Assembly (NCBI GenBank): GCA_017983515.1
Contig: JAGOBF010000010.1
Location: forward strand, 56,591 to 120,590
Reading direction: 5' to 3'
From: Promineifilum sp.
Lineage (GTDB): Bacteria > Chloroflexota > Anaerolineae > Promineifilales > Promineifilaceae
DNA: 64,000 nucleotides
The translations under genes were made by a program, and so were the position numbers. The notes under the pieces were generated by a model. It made no database searches, had not been told where the DNA came from, and saw only the letters and a program-made list of their open reading frames with translations. Positions 25,782 to 33,810 of the stretch are shown here, in pieces. How positions within the stretch are numbered: the stretch's first letter is position 1; each line of letters starts with the position of its first letter.

Positions 25782-27107
25782 GTGAACGACAGACGCGAGA
25801 TCAGCGGTTGGATGATGTACGATTGGGCCAACTCGGCGTTCAGCACGACCGTGGTCACGGCCCTGCTTGGTCCCTATATTCAGGCGCTGGCCGAAGCGGC
25901 GACAGAGCCTTTCCGGCTATTCGGCACGGCCATCCAGCCGGGGGCCATCTATCCGGCGGCCGTCTCGCTCTCCGTGATCTTGCAGGTCTTTTTCCTGCCT
26001 CTGCTAGGAACCATTGCCGACTACACTCATTTGAAAAAGCGGATGCTCCTGGCCTTTGCCTACACCGGCGCATTCGCGACAATCCTTCTCTTCTTCATCC
26101 GCGCCGACATGCCCGTCTTCGGCACGCGGGGGGCCGTTGCTGCCGGCAGCCTGTTGTTCATAATCGCCAATCTGGCCTTTGGCGCGGCTATCGTCTTTTA
26201 CAACAGTTTTCTGCCCCAGATCACATCGCCCGACAAGCGGGATGAGGTCAGTTCGCGCGGCTGGGCGTTGGGCTATCTGGGCGGCGGTCTGCTGTTATTG
26301 CTCAATCTGGGCTTGCTCGTAATCATGGAAGATACGTCTTTGGCCGTGCGCATCAGCATGGCCAGTGCCGGCGTATGGTGGATGGTGTTCACATTCCTGT
26401 TTCCCCAACAACGGCTGGTGCAGCGCGCACCGGGCCATGCTCATCCCGGCGTAAACTTGTTCACCCACGGCGTTCGCCAGATTTTGCACACCTTCGGCGA
26501 ACTGTGGCGCACGTATCCCATGACGTTGCGCTATCTGATCGCCTATCTGGTCTATAACGACGGCATCCAGACCGTCATTGTGGTAGCCGCGGCCTTTGCC
26601 GCCGATGAGTTGGGCGTCCCGGCCCAGACGATCCTCATTCTGGTCTTGATGATCCAGTTTGTGGCTTTCGGCGGCGCGCTGCTCTTTGGCAATCTGGCCA
26701 AGCGCATAGGCGCCAAGCGCTCGATCATGCTGAGCCTGGTCATCTGGTCGGCCATCGTGATCTATGCCTATCTTTTCCTGAACAACACCGTCCAGCTCTT
26801 CGTCATGGGCGCAGTGCTGGCCCTGGTGCTGGGCGGCTCCCAGGCGCTGAGCCGCTCGCTCTTCTCGCAGATGATCCCGCCCGACCACGAGGCGGAGTAC
26901 TTCGGCTTCTACGAGATCAGCGAGCGCGGGACGTCATGGCTGGGGACGTTCGCCTTTGCGTTGGCCGTGCAACTGACCGGCTCGCAGCGCATCGCCATCG
27001 TCAGCCTGATCATCTTCTTCGTTCTGGGTCTGTTGTTATTGAGCCGGGTCGACGTGCGCCGGGCGATCACTGAAGCGGGCAATGATCCGAGCGGCGTGGT
27101 GATCTAG
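25782..27107 (+). CDS. MFS transporter, UMF1/Atg22-like family
   Basis: This 441-aa membrane protein has about 12 helices. The N-terminus EISGWMMYDWANSAFSTTVVTALLGPY is the hallmark of the UMF1 (Atg22-like effluxer) branch of the major facilitator superfamily, and FYNSFLPQI and RSLFSQMIPPDHEAEYFGFYEISERGTSW are also characteristic. Substrates of bacterial members are largely unknown. The GTG at 25782 is preceded by a perfect AGGAGG (25771-25776) at 5-nt spacing. It stands alone behind an intrinsic terminator. Confidence 0.93.
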   Translation: MNDRREISGWMMYDWANSAFSTTVVTALLGPYIQALAEAATEPFRLFGTAIQPGAIYPAAVSLSVILQVFFLPLLGTIADYTHLKKRMLLAFAYTGAFATILLFFIRADMPVFGTRGAVAAGSLLFIIANLAFGAAIVFYNSFLPQITSPDKRDEVSSRGWALGYLGGGLLLLLNLGLLVIMEDTSLAVRISMASAGVWWMVFTFLFPQQRLVQRAPGHAHPGVNLFTHGVRQILHTFGELWRTYPMTLRYLIAYLVYNDGIQTVIVVAAAFAADELGVPAQTILILVLMIQFVAFGGALLFGNLAKRIGAKRSIMLSLVIWSAIVIYAYLFLNNTVQLFVMGAVLALVLGGSQALSRSLFSQMIPPDHEAEYFGFYEISERGTSWLGTFAFALAVQLTGSQRIAIVSLIIFFVLGLLLLSRVDVRRAITEAGNDPSGVVI

Positions 27108-27156
27108 CCGGCCGCGCGCCAAGCCAAGACCTAGGCTCGGCTGCTTGAATAGTCCG

Positions 27157-27966
27157 ATGTCGCCAATGAATTTCAGCGCGAATATCGCCCGCTTCTCGGG
27201 CTTTGCCGACGTTTACGATGCCTACCGCCCCCGACCGCCCGCGGCTCTGGTCGAGGTACTGACCGGCCTGACGGGAAGCGATCGACCGTCCTTGGTCGTC
27301 GACCTGGGTTGCGGCACGGGGACCTCGACGCGTTATTGGGCGGCGCATGCCGAACAGATCATCGGCGTCGAGCCGTCGGCCGACATGCGCCGCCAGGCTC
27401 AAGCGGCGACTTCGGCCGTCAACGTCGCCTTCCGCGAGGGGTTTTCGCACGAGACTGGCCTGCCCGCCGCCTGCGCCGACATCGTTACGTGCTCGCAATC
27501 GCTTCACTGGATGCTACCGGGGCCGACTTTTGCTGAGGCCGCGCGTATCCTGCGTCCCGGTGGGGTCTTCGCTGCCTACGATTATGATTGGCCGCCGATC
27601 ACGCCGCGCTGGGAGATGCAGGCGGCCTATCGTCGTTTCACGGCCGGCATCCACCGCCTTGAGGAAGTCCACTCCATAGGGGAAGACTTGATCAAAGTCG
27701 AAAAGGCCGGCCATTTGGAGCGCATGCAGATGAGCGGCCGCTTCCGGTTCACGCGCGAATTCATGCTACACACCGTCGACGAGGGCAGCGCCGGCCGGCT
27801 GGTGGGGCTGGCGTTAAGCCTGGGATCGGTGCAGACATTGCGCAAGGCGGGACTCAGCGACGAAGCGCTCGGCCTTGACCAACTGCGGAGCGATCTGGCC
27901 GGGCTGGGCGAGGAGAAGCCGGAGCGCTGGTTCTGGACATCTCGCGTTCGTGTGGGTATCGTGTAG
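27157..27966 (+). CDS. Class I SAM-dependent methyltransferase
   Basis: This 269-aa protein belongs to the Methyltransf_11/25 group. It has motif I VVDLGCGTGTSTRYW, IGVEPSADMRRQA (acidic end of strand 2), a SQSLHWM motif typical of the trans-aconitate/UbiE-like branch, and RILRPGGVFAAYDYDWPP. The small-molecule substrate is not identifiable. ATG 27157 was chosen; ATG 27166 is also possible and a TTG start at 27145 is less likely. Confidence 0.85.
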   Translation: MSPMNFSANIARFSGFADVYDAYRPRPPAALVEVLTGLTGSDRPSLVVDLGCGTGTSTRYWAAHAEQIIGVEPSADMRRQAQAATSAVNVAFREGFSHETGLPAACADIVTCSQSLHWMLPGPTFAEAARILRPGGVFAAYDYDWPPITPRWEMQAAYRRFTAGIHRLEEVHSIGEDLIKVEKAGHLERMQMSGRFRFTREFMLHTVDEGSAGRLVGLALSLGSVQTLRKAGLSDEALGLDQLRSDLAGLGEEKPERWFWTSRVRVGIV

Positions 27967-28067
27967 GGGCGAAGAACATGGGGACGGCTGGGATACGGAT
28001 GCGATGGATGTAATGGAAAGCGCGACTCCTGCCGTCCAACGACGCTATAGTGCCTAACTGCGAACAA

Positions 28068-28097
28068 TTGGCGATCCTGTTAGTAGCCATGTATTAA
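28068..28097 (+). promoter_or_regulatory. Candidate promoter before the terpene-cyclase-fold gene
   Basis: TTGGCG (28068-28073) and TATTAA (28092-28097) are 18 bp apart and lie 40 nt before the ATG at 28137, within the 170-bp gap after the methyltransferase gene. Confidence 0.45.
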
Positions 28098-28136
28098 CAG
28101 TCCCATCGGCCGTCACCAGCGAGAGGAGAATTACAT

Positions 28137-28940
28137 ATGAACCTCACGGAATTACAAGCAGCCATCGATTATGTCCGGCGTCAGGGGACGCCGCTCGAAA
28201 AAGCGCGTCTGGAGCATATCATCTCTGGCCAGCCCGCTCCCGATGACGTGCGCGAGCCACTGGAGCGGTCGCAGCGCGGCGACGGGGGCTGGGCCGCCGT
28301 GTGGGCGCCTGAGTATAGTTCGCTCGATGCCACCTGTTACCAATTGGCCCAGGCCGAGCAACTGGGAATCGGTTCGCGTTCGCTGATGGTGGTCGATGCC
28401 ATCCGTTTTCTGGTGGAGCGGCAGGCATTCGACGGGTCGTGGGAGGAAGAAGCGGCCGAGGCGGAGAACGCGCCGCTATGGGCCCGGCCGGGGGATGACA
28501 CGGCAAAATTGTACGTCACTGCCAACTGCGCCTTTTGGGTAGCGATGACCGGCCTCGTTCCCGCCGCGGCCCACGACGCGGCGCTGTTCCTCAGTTTTCA
28601 TCTGGGCGAAAATGGCGTGATGCCGTCCTTCACCCAGACCCACTGGCTGGCGGCGGCGTTGTGGCGGCATCAGGGAATGGACGACGAGACGCTGAAAGGG
28701 CTGACCTATCTGCGGGGGCGCGTCCCCGATCTTTCCGCGGGCAATCTGGCGTGGATGATCCTGGCCCTGCGACAGGGGGGTGTGTCGGCCGAGCACGACG
28801 CTGTCGGCGCGGCCGTCGAGCGGCTTGTCGGCTTGCGCGACCCGGCCGGGCATTGGCCGTCGGACGAGGGAGCGGACAACGCGGCCCACGTCACAGTCGA
28901 GGCTATCCGCGCTTTGCAATTGGGCGGAGTGCTATCGTGA
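28137..28940 (+). CDS. Squalene/terpene-cyclase-fold (alpha/alpha barrel repeat) protein
   Basis: This 267-aa protein has repeated motifs of the prenyltransferase/squalene-oxidase fold: RGDGGWAAVWAP near residue 48, FDGSWEEEAAEA near residue 99 and GHWPSDEGADNAAHVT near the C-terminus. These resemble the QW repeats of terpene cyclases. It is far shorter than a squalene-hopene cyclase (about 630 aa) and lacks a DxDD motif, so it is probably a single-domain relative and not a triterpene cyclase. The ATG at 28137 has GAGGAGA upstream. It overlaps the next gene by 4 nt (GTGA). Confidence 0.75.
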   Translation: MNLTELQAAIDYVRRQGTPLEKARLEHIISGQPAPDDVREPLERSQRGDGGWAAVWAPEYSSLDATCYQLAQAEQLGIGSRSLMVVDAIRFLVERQAFDGSWEEEAAEAENAPLWARPGDDTAKLYVTANCAFWVAMTGLVPAAAHDAALFLSFHLGENGVMPSFTQTHWLAAALWRHQGMDDETLKGLTYLRGRVPDLSAGNLAWMILALRQGGVSAEHDAVGAAVERLVGLRDPAGHWPSDEGADNAAHVTVEAIRALQLGGVLS

Positions 28941-29434
28941 AGTCCGGCGATACGATCTGGGTGCGCGTCTTCAAGGCCGACGGCCGCACGCACCGCTGGT
29001 GGCAGGCGCGGGTCGAGACGGTTGGGCACGATTGCATCATCGCCTATACCCACGCCGGCAATCCGGTTTATCACAATGTGGAAAAGTTCTCGGCTCCCGT
29101 ATTCGACCAGGAGTGGTCCATTCGTAATTACTATTGGCCCGGCCGGCGGCATAATTTACTCGAAGTTTATGAAGCCGACGGCCGGCTGCACGAACTTTAC
29201 GCCGACATCACCAGCCCGGTAGAAGTGATCGGCGAAGAAATCCATTACATCGATCACGAGTTGGATATACAGATGGACGCCGGTGACAGTCCGCGCATCG
29301 TCGACCAGGACGAGTTTGCCGAGGCGGCCGAGCAGTTTGGCTACACCGATGCGTTTGTGCGCGAGAGCTACGAGCTGGCCGAGCAGTTGATCGAGGTGCT
29401 CAGGGAATGGCGTCCTTTGGGTGCTGCTGGTTGA
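28937..29434 (+). CDS. DUF402-family protein
   Basis: This 165-aa protein matches the DUF402 beta-barrel family, some members of which are nucleoside tri/diphosphate phosphatases or RNA-associated. Typical segments are ARVETVGHDCIIAYTHAGNPVY, NYYWPGRRHNLLEVYEADG, ELYADITSPVEV and the metal-ligand region IHYIDHELDIQM and IVDQDEFAEAAEQFGY. The GTG at 28937 overlaps the upstream stop as GTGA, so it is translationally coupled to the cyclase-fold gene. Its 3' end overlaps the converging phosphatase gene by 35 nt. Confidence 0.82.
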   Translation: MKSGDTIWVRVFKADGRTHRWWQARVETVGHDCIIAYTHAGNPVYHNVEKFSAPVFDQEWSIRNYYWPGRRHNLLEVYEADGRLHELYADITSPVEVIGEEIHYIDHELDIQMDAGDSPRIVDQDEFAEAAEQFGYTDAFVRESYELAEQLIEVLREWRPLGAAG

Positions 29435-30044
29435 CGTAGTGGGACACGTCATTGAATAGAAGCAGCCGGGCATGAACGGCATCCTCAAAATCGAGGACGT
29501 TCAGCGACGCGGGCAACTGCCCCAGCCGGTCGCGGTAGAAGCGCGAGTCGATCCCCAGCCAACTGGTCAACAACAGACGAATGGTCGACTTGTGGGACAC
29601 GACCACCACGGTTTGTCCGTCATGGTTCATGACGATCTCCTGCATGGCCGGCAGCGCGCGAGCCAGCACCTCGGCCCCGGATTCGCCGCCCCGGGGCGCG
29701 ATGTTATAGGGATCATGCTGCCAGGTGGCATACTCGGCCGCGAATTGCGTCTTAACGTCCTGCCGCGGCATCGACTCCCAATGGCCGAAATGAAGTTCGC
29801 GCAATCCTGCTCGCTCGTCCGGCCGCATCTGATGGGGCATACTGAGAATCATTGCCGTTTCCAACGTCCGGCGTAGAGGGCTGCAATAGAAAGCGGCTAT
29901 GTCGTCGCCGGCCAGGCGTTGGGCCAGGCGGCCGGCCTGCCCGCGACCCGTAGCCGACAAGTCAACGTCGGTGATGCCACAGAAGCGATCTTCAATGCTG
30001 AACGTTGATTGGCCGTGCCGGACCAGATAGATACGCGTCGTCAT
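29400..30044 (-). CDS. Histidine phosphatase family protein (phosphoglycerate mutase-like)
   Basis: This 214-aa protein has the RHG catalytic motif in IYLVRHGQSTF near residue 10. It also has CSPLRRTLETA, an acidic LRELHFGHWE segment and the second catalytic histidine in VVVVSHKSTIRLLL. The family includes phosphoglycerate mutases, alpha-ribazole phosphatase and broad phosphatases; the sequence does not allow a choice. Convergent with the DUF402 gene (35-nt overlap). Confidence 0.9.
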   Translation of the reverse strand: MTTRIYLVRHGQSTFSIEDRFCGITDVDLSATGRGQAGRLAQRLAGDDIAAFYCSPLRRTLETAMILSMPHQMRPDERAGLRELHFGHWESMPRQDVKTQFAAEYATWQHDPYNIAPRGGESGAEVLARALPAMQEIVMNHDGQTVVVVSHKSTIRLLLTSWLGIDSRFYRDRLGQLPASLNVLDFEDAVHARLLLFNDVSHYVNQQHPKDAIP

Positions 30045-30104
30045 TGGGTGCCTCGGCCGTAACTTATGAGGAAAGAATACACAGATTTCACAGAGAGGCC
30101 TTGT

Positions 30105-30662
30105 CTAGTGGACATTCGTGAGCACCGCTGCGGCCGCCGCGGCCAGGGTCTGCCGTTCCCGACGAGCCAGGTCCTGGATCACCCGGTAGGCTTCATCTTC
30201 CGACAACCCGTCCCGCATCAGTTTGCCCTTGGCCCGGTCGATCAGCTTGCGCGCGGCCAGATCGGCCTCCAGTTGCGCCACTCGCGCCGCCTGTGCCCGG
30301 CTGTCGGCGAAACGTTTGGCGGCCACGCTGACGGCCGCCGCCAGTGCCTCCGGCTCCACCGGCTTGATCAGATAACCCTGGATTGGCAGGTCAGTCGCCT
30401 TGTCGATAAGGTCTTGCTCGCTGAAGGCGGTCAGGATGAGTATGGGCAACGGTCGGGATGCCAGCAGCACCCGCGCCGCTTGCAGGCCGTCGGTGTAGGG
30501 CATGTGGATGTCGAGAATAGCCAGGTCAGGCGGCCGGCGCTCGGCCATGCGCAGAGCCTCGCGGCCGTTTGTCGCCGCCAGCACCTGATGGCCCAGGCCT
30601 TCCAGCATCGACTTGAGGCCCAGCCGGATGATCGACTCGTCGTCGGCGATGAGAATCAGCAT
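30105..30662 (-). CDS. Response regulator with ANTAR RNA-binding output domain
   Basis: This 185-aa protein has a receiver domain (residues 1-118; acidic pair DDES, phosphoacceptor LAILDIHMPYTDG, and LIKPVEP) followed by a short coiled coil and an ANTAR domain (about 128-180, ARKLIDRAKGKLMRDGLSEDEAYRVIQDLA). ANTAR regulators prevent transcription termination by binding paired hairpins in leader RNA. It lies 101 nt downstream of a HisKA_2 kinase, as in EutW-EutV type systems. ATG 30662 is chosen because it starts at the first receiver strand. The RNA targets are unknown. Confidence 0.92.
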   Translation of the reverse strand: MLILIADDESIIRLGLKSMLEGLGHQVLAATNGREALRMAERRPPDLAILDIHMPYTDGLQAARVLLASRPLPILILTAFSEQDLIDKATDLPIQGYLIKPVEPEALAAAVSVAAKRFADSRAQAARVAQLEADLAARKLIDRAKGKLMRDGLSEDEAYRVIQDLARRERQTLAAAAAAVLTNVH

Positions 30663-30763
30663 CTCTTTGTGTCTTGTGTGGCGAGACGGCCCACTAAATC
30701 GCTTTTGTGACCCAGACGCGACTGTCCCGGGAATCGGTGATGTCACTATTCATTCGCGGTCAA

Positions 30764-32389
30764 TCACTCCGTCATCTCTGCGCCCGGCTTTTCGGCCGCG
30801 CGGGGCAGGCGAATGATAACCTCGGCGCCGGCCGGCAGACGATTGAATTGCATCTCGCCCTGCAAGTCGTCGCCGACTAGGGCTGCGGCGATCTCCAGAC
30901 CCAGGTTGCGTTCCATTTCCTCCGGCAGACCAACGCCGTCGTCGCGCACCAGGATGATGAGCGCGTCGGGGGCGCGGGCCAGCGAGATATCGATGTGGCC
31001 CTTGGCGCGGCCGACGAAGGCGTGCTCCAGACTGTTTTGGGCCAGTTCGTTGACCACAACCGCCAGGGCCGTGGCCGCCCGGCTGGGCAGATGCAGGTTG
31101 TCGCCGCGCACGGTGATCACCACCTCCTGATTCGGCCGCGCCATGCCGGTCATCGTTGTCTGGGCGATGCGCTCCAGCACGGCCTTGACGTTGACCAATC
31201 GGAAGCCCTGCTCGGAGAGTATCTCGTGGACGGCGGCGATACTGCGGATGCGATGGATGTTGGTCAACAACACCTGGCGCGTTTCCAGCCGGTCGGCGTC
31301 GGGTAACTGGAGTTGCATCAGCATCGCCACAGTCTGCAGATTATTCTTGATGCGATGGTGCATCTCGCGAACGATGGCTGCGCTGCTCACCAGCCGGGCG
31401 TTCTCGATGGCCAGCGCCGTCTGGTTGGCAAGGGTGATCAGCAGCGTCTCCTGGCTCTCGTTAAACCGGCGCTCCGTAGACCCCAGGCAGATCATCACAC
31501 CAATGACCTTGTCCTGGAGACTGAGAGGGACGACCAGCAACGGCGGCGCTGGCCGGCCTTCCGGGGGCGGCGCGTAGCGGAGATGCCCGGTGCGGACCAC
31601 GTCTTCCAGCACGGCGGCCTCCGGCAGCGGAGCGGCGGCCTGTTCCGCGCCGCCGGGCACGGCGAAGACGGGTGAGCTCTTCGCGCGGCCGAGATCATCG
31701 CCGCCGCCCTCCAGCAAGTAGATGGAGCAGGCGACCGCTCCCACGGTGCGGGCGGCCAGCTCGGTGACGACGGACAGGATGTCGTCGAGATATTGCGGGG
31801 AGGTGATGGCTTCGCTGACCTGGGCCAGGGTGCGCAGATCATCGAGTTGTCGCTGCTGGCGGTCGTGGAGTTGCGCTTTGACCAGCGCGCCAGCGGCCAG
31901 ATCGCAGATGAGGGCCAGCATCTCGATCTCCTCGTCGGCGTAATCGCGCGGTTCGGCCGTCTGCACGTTGAGCGCGCCGATGGGGCGATCGTCGAGCACC
32001 AGGGGCACGGCCAATAGGGAGCGAAAGCGCACCTCTTCGGTGTCGTCCACCCATTTGAAGTGGGGATCGTGCTGGGCATCGGCGGCGTAGACTGGCCGGT
32101 TGCGGGCCACGGCGTGGCCGGTCATGCCTTCGCCGATCTGCAAGGTGGCCCGGCCGAGCGCTTGCCGCGCCAGACCGGTCGAGGCCCGCAGGCGCAACGT
32201 CTGCCCGTCAGCGTCCAGCAGATAGATTGTGCAGGAGTTGACGCCCATCACCTCGGTCGTTTTGCGGGCCATCAAATCGAGCGTCGTATCCAGATCGACG
32301 ACTGCGCTCAGCGAACGGGCGATCTCGCGTAAGGCGGTGAAAGAGCGAGAGCGAGAGCGAGAGGAAGCAAGCGCGGTCATTGGCGTCAT
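30764..32389 (-). CDS. Sensor histidine kinase with two GAF domains, HisKA_2 type
   Basis: This 541-aa cytoplasmic sensor has two GAF domains (about 25-165 and 195-345), then the HisKA_2 H-box REMHHRIKNNLQTVAMLMQLQ near residue 360 and an HATPase domain (VVNELAQNSLEHAF, VRDDGVGLPEEM). No membrane segment is seen, so it senses a soluble ligand or redox state. The adjacent ANTAR regulator is almost certainly its partner. ATG 32389 is chosen; ATG 32380 is an alternative. A run of 6-bp repeats (32342-32362) encodes an S-R repeat at the N-terminus. Confidence 0.92.
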   Translation of the reverse strand: MTPMTALASSRSRSRSFTALREIARSLSAVVDLDTTLDLMARKTTEVMGVNSCTIYLLDADGQTLRLRASTGLARQALGRATLQIGEGMTGHAVARNRPVYAADAQHDPHFKWVDDTEEVRFRSLLAVPLVLDDRPIGALNVQTAEPRDYADEEIEMLALICDLAAGALVKAQLHDRQQRQLDDLRTLAQVSEAITSPQYLDDILSVVTELAARTVGAVACSIYLLEGGGDDLGRAKSSPVFAVPGGAEQAAAPLPEAAVLEDVVRTGHLRYAPPPEGRPAPPLLVVPLSLQDKVIGVMICLGSTERRFNESQETLLITLANQTALAIENARLVSSAAIVREMHHRIKNNLQTVAMLMQLQLPDADRLETRQVLLTNIHRIRSIAAVHEILSEQGFRLVNVKAVLERIAQTTMTGMARPNQEVVITVRGDNLHLPSRAATALAVVVNELAQNSLEHAFVGRAKGHIDISLARAPDALIILVRDDGVGLPEEMERNLGLEIAAALVGDDLQGEMQFNRLPAGAEVIIRLPRAAEKPGAEMTE

Positions 32390-32547
32390 CAGGAAGACTA
32401 TTATAGCCCGCGCCTCTGGCTCGGCTAGCCGCGTTGAAATTGCAGGGTGCAGTATCGAGGGAGATTGTTTACAATATGAGGCGCAGCATCGTTCATAGTG
32501 CCGATAATGCCGGCCCATCGTCTACGATTAACATGGAGAAAGTGGGA

Positions 32548-33747
32548 ATGGATCGCAAGTGGCTGGGAATCATCCTCGTTATTTCTCTGCTCGCCAATGG
32601 GGTCCTGCTGGTTCTCTTTACGCGACAAAAGGCGGCCGACCCCGACCGGCGTGTGGATGCGGTCGAGCAGCTGGTGGAAAGCGCGGCCACCGCCACCATT
32701 TCCCCGCCATCGACAGTGACCCCCCGGCGGCAACCGGCTGTGATGCAGGCCTCGCAATCGCGCGCGACAGCGACCGTAGTCCCGACAAAAACGGCTCCCA
32801 CGCCTACTGAGGCGCTCGTTTTAGAGGAGGCCACCAAAGCGCCGACGGTCTTATCCCCTACCGAAGTACCGTCCGCGTCTCCGACTGCCTTGCCCACTCC
32901 TACAGCCACCCCGGAAGCGCCGCCCTCGCCGACCATCGAGGCCGTTGGGACGGACTGGCTCCAGTATCTCAACATTTTCCGCCGCGAATCCAATCTGCCG
33001 CCATTGCTCGAAAACGCGGCCTGGTCGCTCGATAGCGTCCAGCACGATCGTTACATGGCCTACACCGGCAACCTGGGTCATAGTGAAGATGTGGCCAGCG
33101 CCTATTATACGACCTCCGGCCAGACCGCTGGGGAAAACGGCAATATTGCCGCTGGTTATCTTGGCTCCGATCCCTTCAAGTGGGCTTTCAACTACTGGAT
33201 GTCGGCCCCGTTCCACGCCATTCCCATCATCGACCCCCAATTACAAACGACCGGCTTTGCCGAATACCGCGATGCAGCGGCCGAAGAGCCGTTGACAGCG
33301 ACCCTGGACGTTCGTCGCGGCCTCGGCCCGCTGCCCGAAGGCGTTACGTTTCCGATTATGTATCCGCGCGACGGCGGCACGACGTGGGTGCTGCGCTATT
33401 CGTTGCCCGAGTTTCCCGAGGCGCTCAGCACCTGCATCGGTTATACGCAGCCAACCGGCGCGCCGATCATCCTGCAGATCGGCGACGGCCGCGAGGTGCC
33501 CAACGTCACCGCCACAGCGCTTTACCGCGACGGCGAGTATCTGGCCCACTGTTACTTCGACGAGACGAACTTTACCCACGCTAACGAATTTCGACAGAAA
33601 TCGGCGCGGCTCATCCTGGATCAGCGCGATGCTGTCGTCATCATCCCCCAGCAACCGCTACTGCCCGATTCGACTTACTCCGTTCGCGTGGACGCCAACG
33701 GCACAACTTACACCTGGAGCTTCCACACCAGAGCCGGGCCGCCGTAG
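32548..33747 (+). CDS. Membrane-anchored CAP/SCP-domain protein
   Basis: This 399-aa protein has an N-terminal signal-anchor (about residues 5-24, LGIILVISLLANGVLLVLF) and a Pro/Thr/Ser-rich spacer to about 130. A CAP (SCP/PR1-like) domain follows: YLNIFRRESNLPPL, a YMAYTGNLGH region, AGENGNIAAGY and WMSAPFHAIPIIDP. The final 80 residues form an Ig-like or beta-sandwich tail. CAP proteins are secreted and have diverse, often unknown functions. ATG 32548 follows GGAG at 32536-32539; ATG 32533 is also in frame. It is divergent from the sensor kinase. Confidence 0.82.
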   Translation: MDRKWLGIILVISLLANGVLLVLFTRQKAADPDRRVDAVEQLVESAATATISPPSTVTPRRQPAVMQASQSRATATVVPTKTAPTPTEALVLEEATKAPTVLSPTEVPSASPTALPTPTATPEAPPSPTIEAVGTDWLQYLNIFRRESNLPPLLENAAWSLDSVQHDRYMAYTGNLGHSEDVASAYYTTSGQTAGENGNIAAGYLGSDPFKWAFNYWMSAPFHAIPIIDPQLQTTGFAEYRDAAAEEPLTATLDVRRGLGPLPEGVTFPIMYPRDGGTTWVLRYSLPEFPEALSTCIGYTQPTGAPIILQIGDGREVPNVTATALYRDGEYLAHCYFDETNFTHANEFRQKSARLILDQRDAVVIIPQQPLLPDSTYSVRVDANGTTYTWSFHTRAGPP

Positions 33748-33750
33748 AAA

Positions 33751-33788
33751 CAAAAAGTGGGCATGAGCCATGCGGCTTCATGCCCACT
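33751..33788 (-). terminator. Intrinsic terminator of glnA
   Basis: Arms 33778-33788 and 33756-33766 form an 11-bp perfect stem with a further GCC/GGC pairing in the loop. On the minus strand it is followed by TTTTTG. The other strand has no T-run, so it serves glnA. Confidence 0.88.
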
Positions 33789-33810
33789 CCCTGCCCATTG
33801 ATGCGCCCAG

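Noticed and set aside
28137..28940. Squalene-hopene cyclase
   Set aside because: The protein is less than half the required length and has no DxDD motif.
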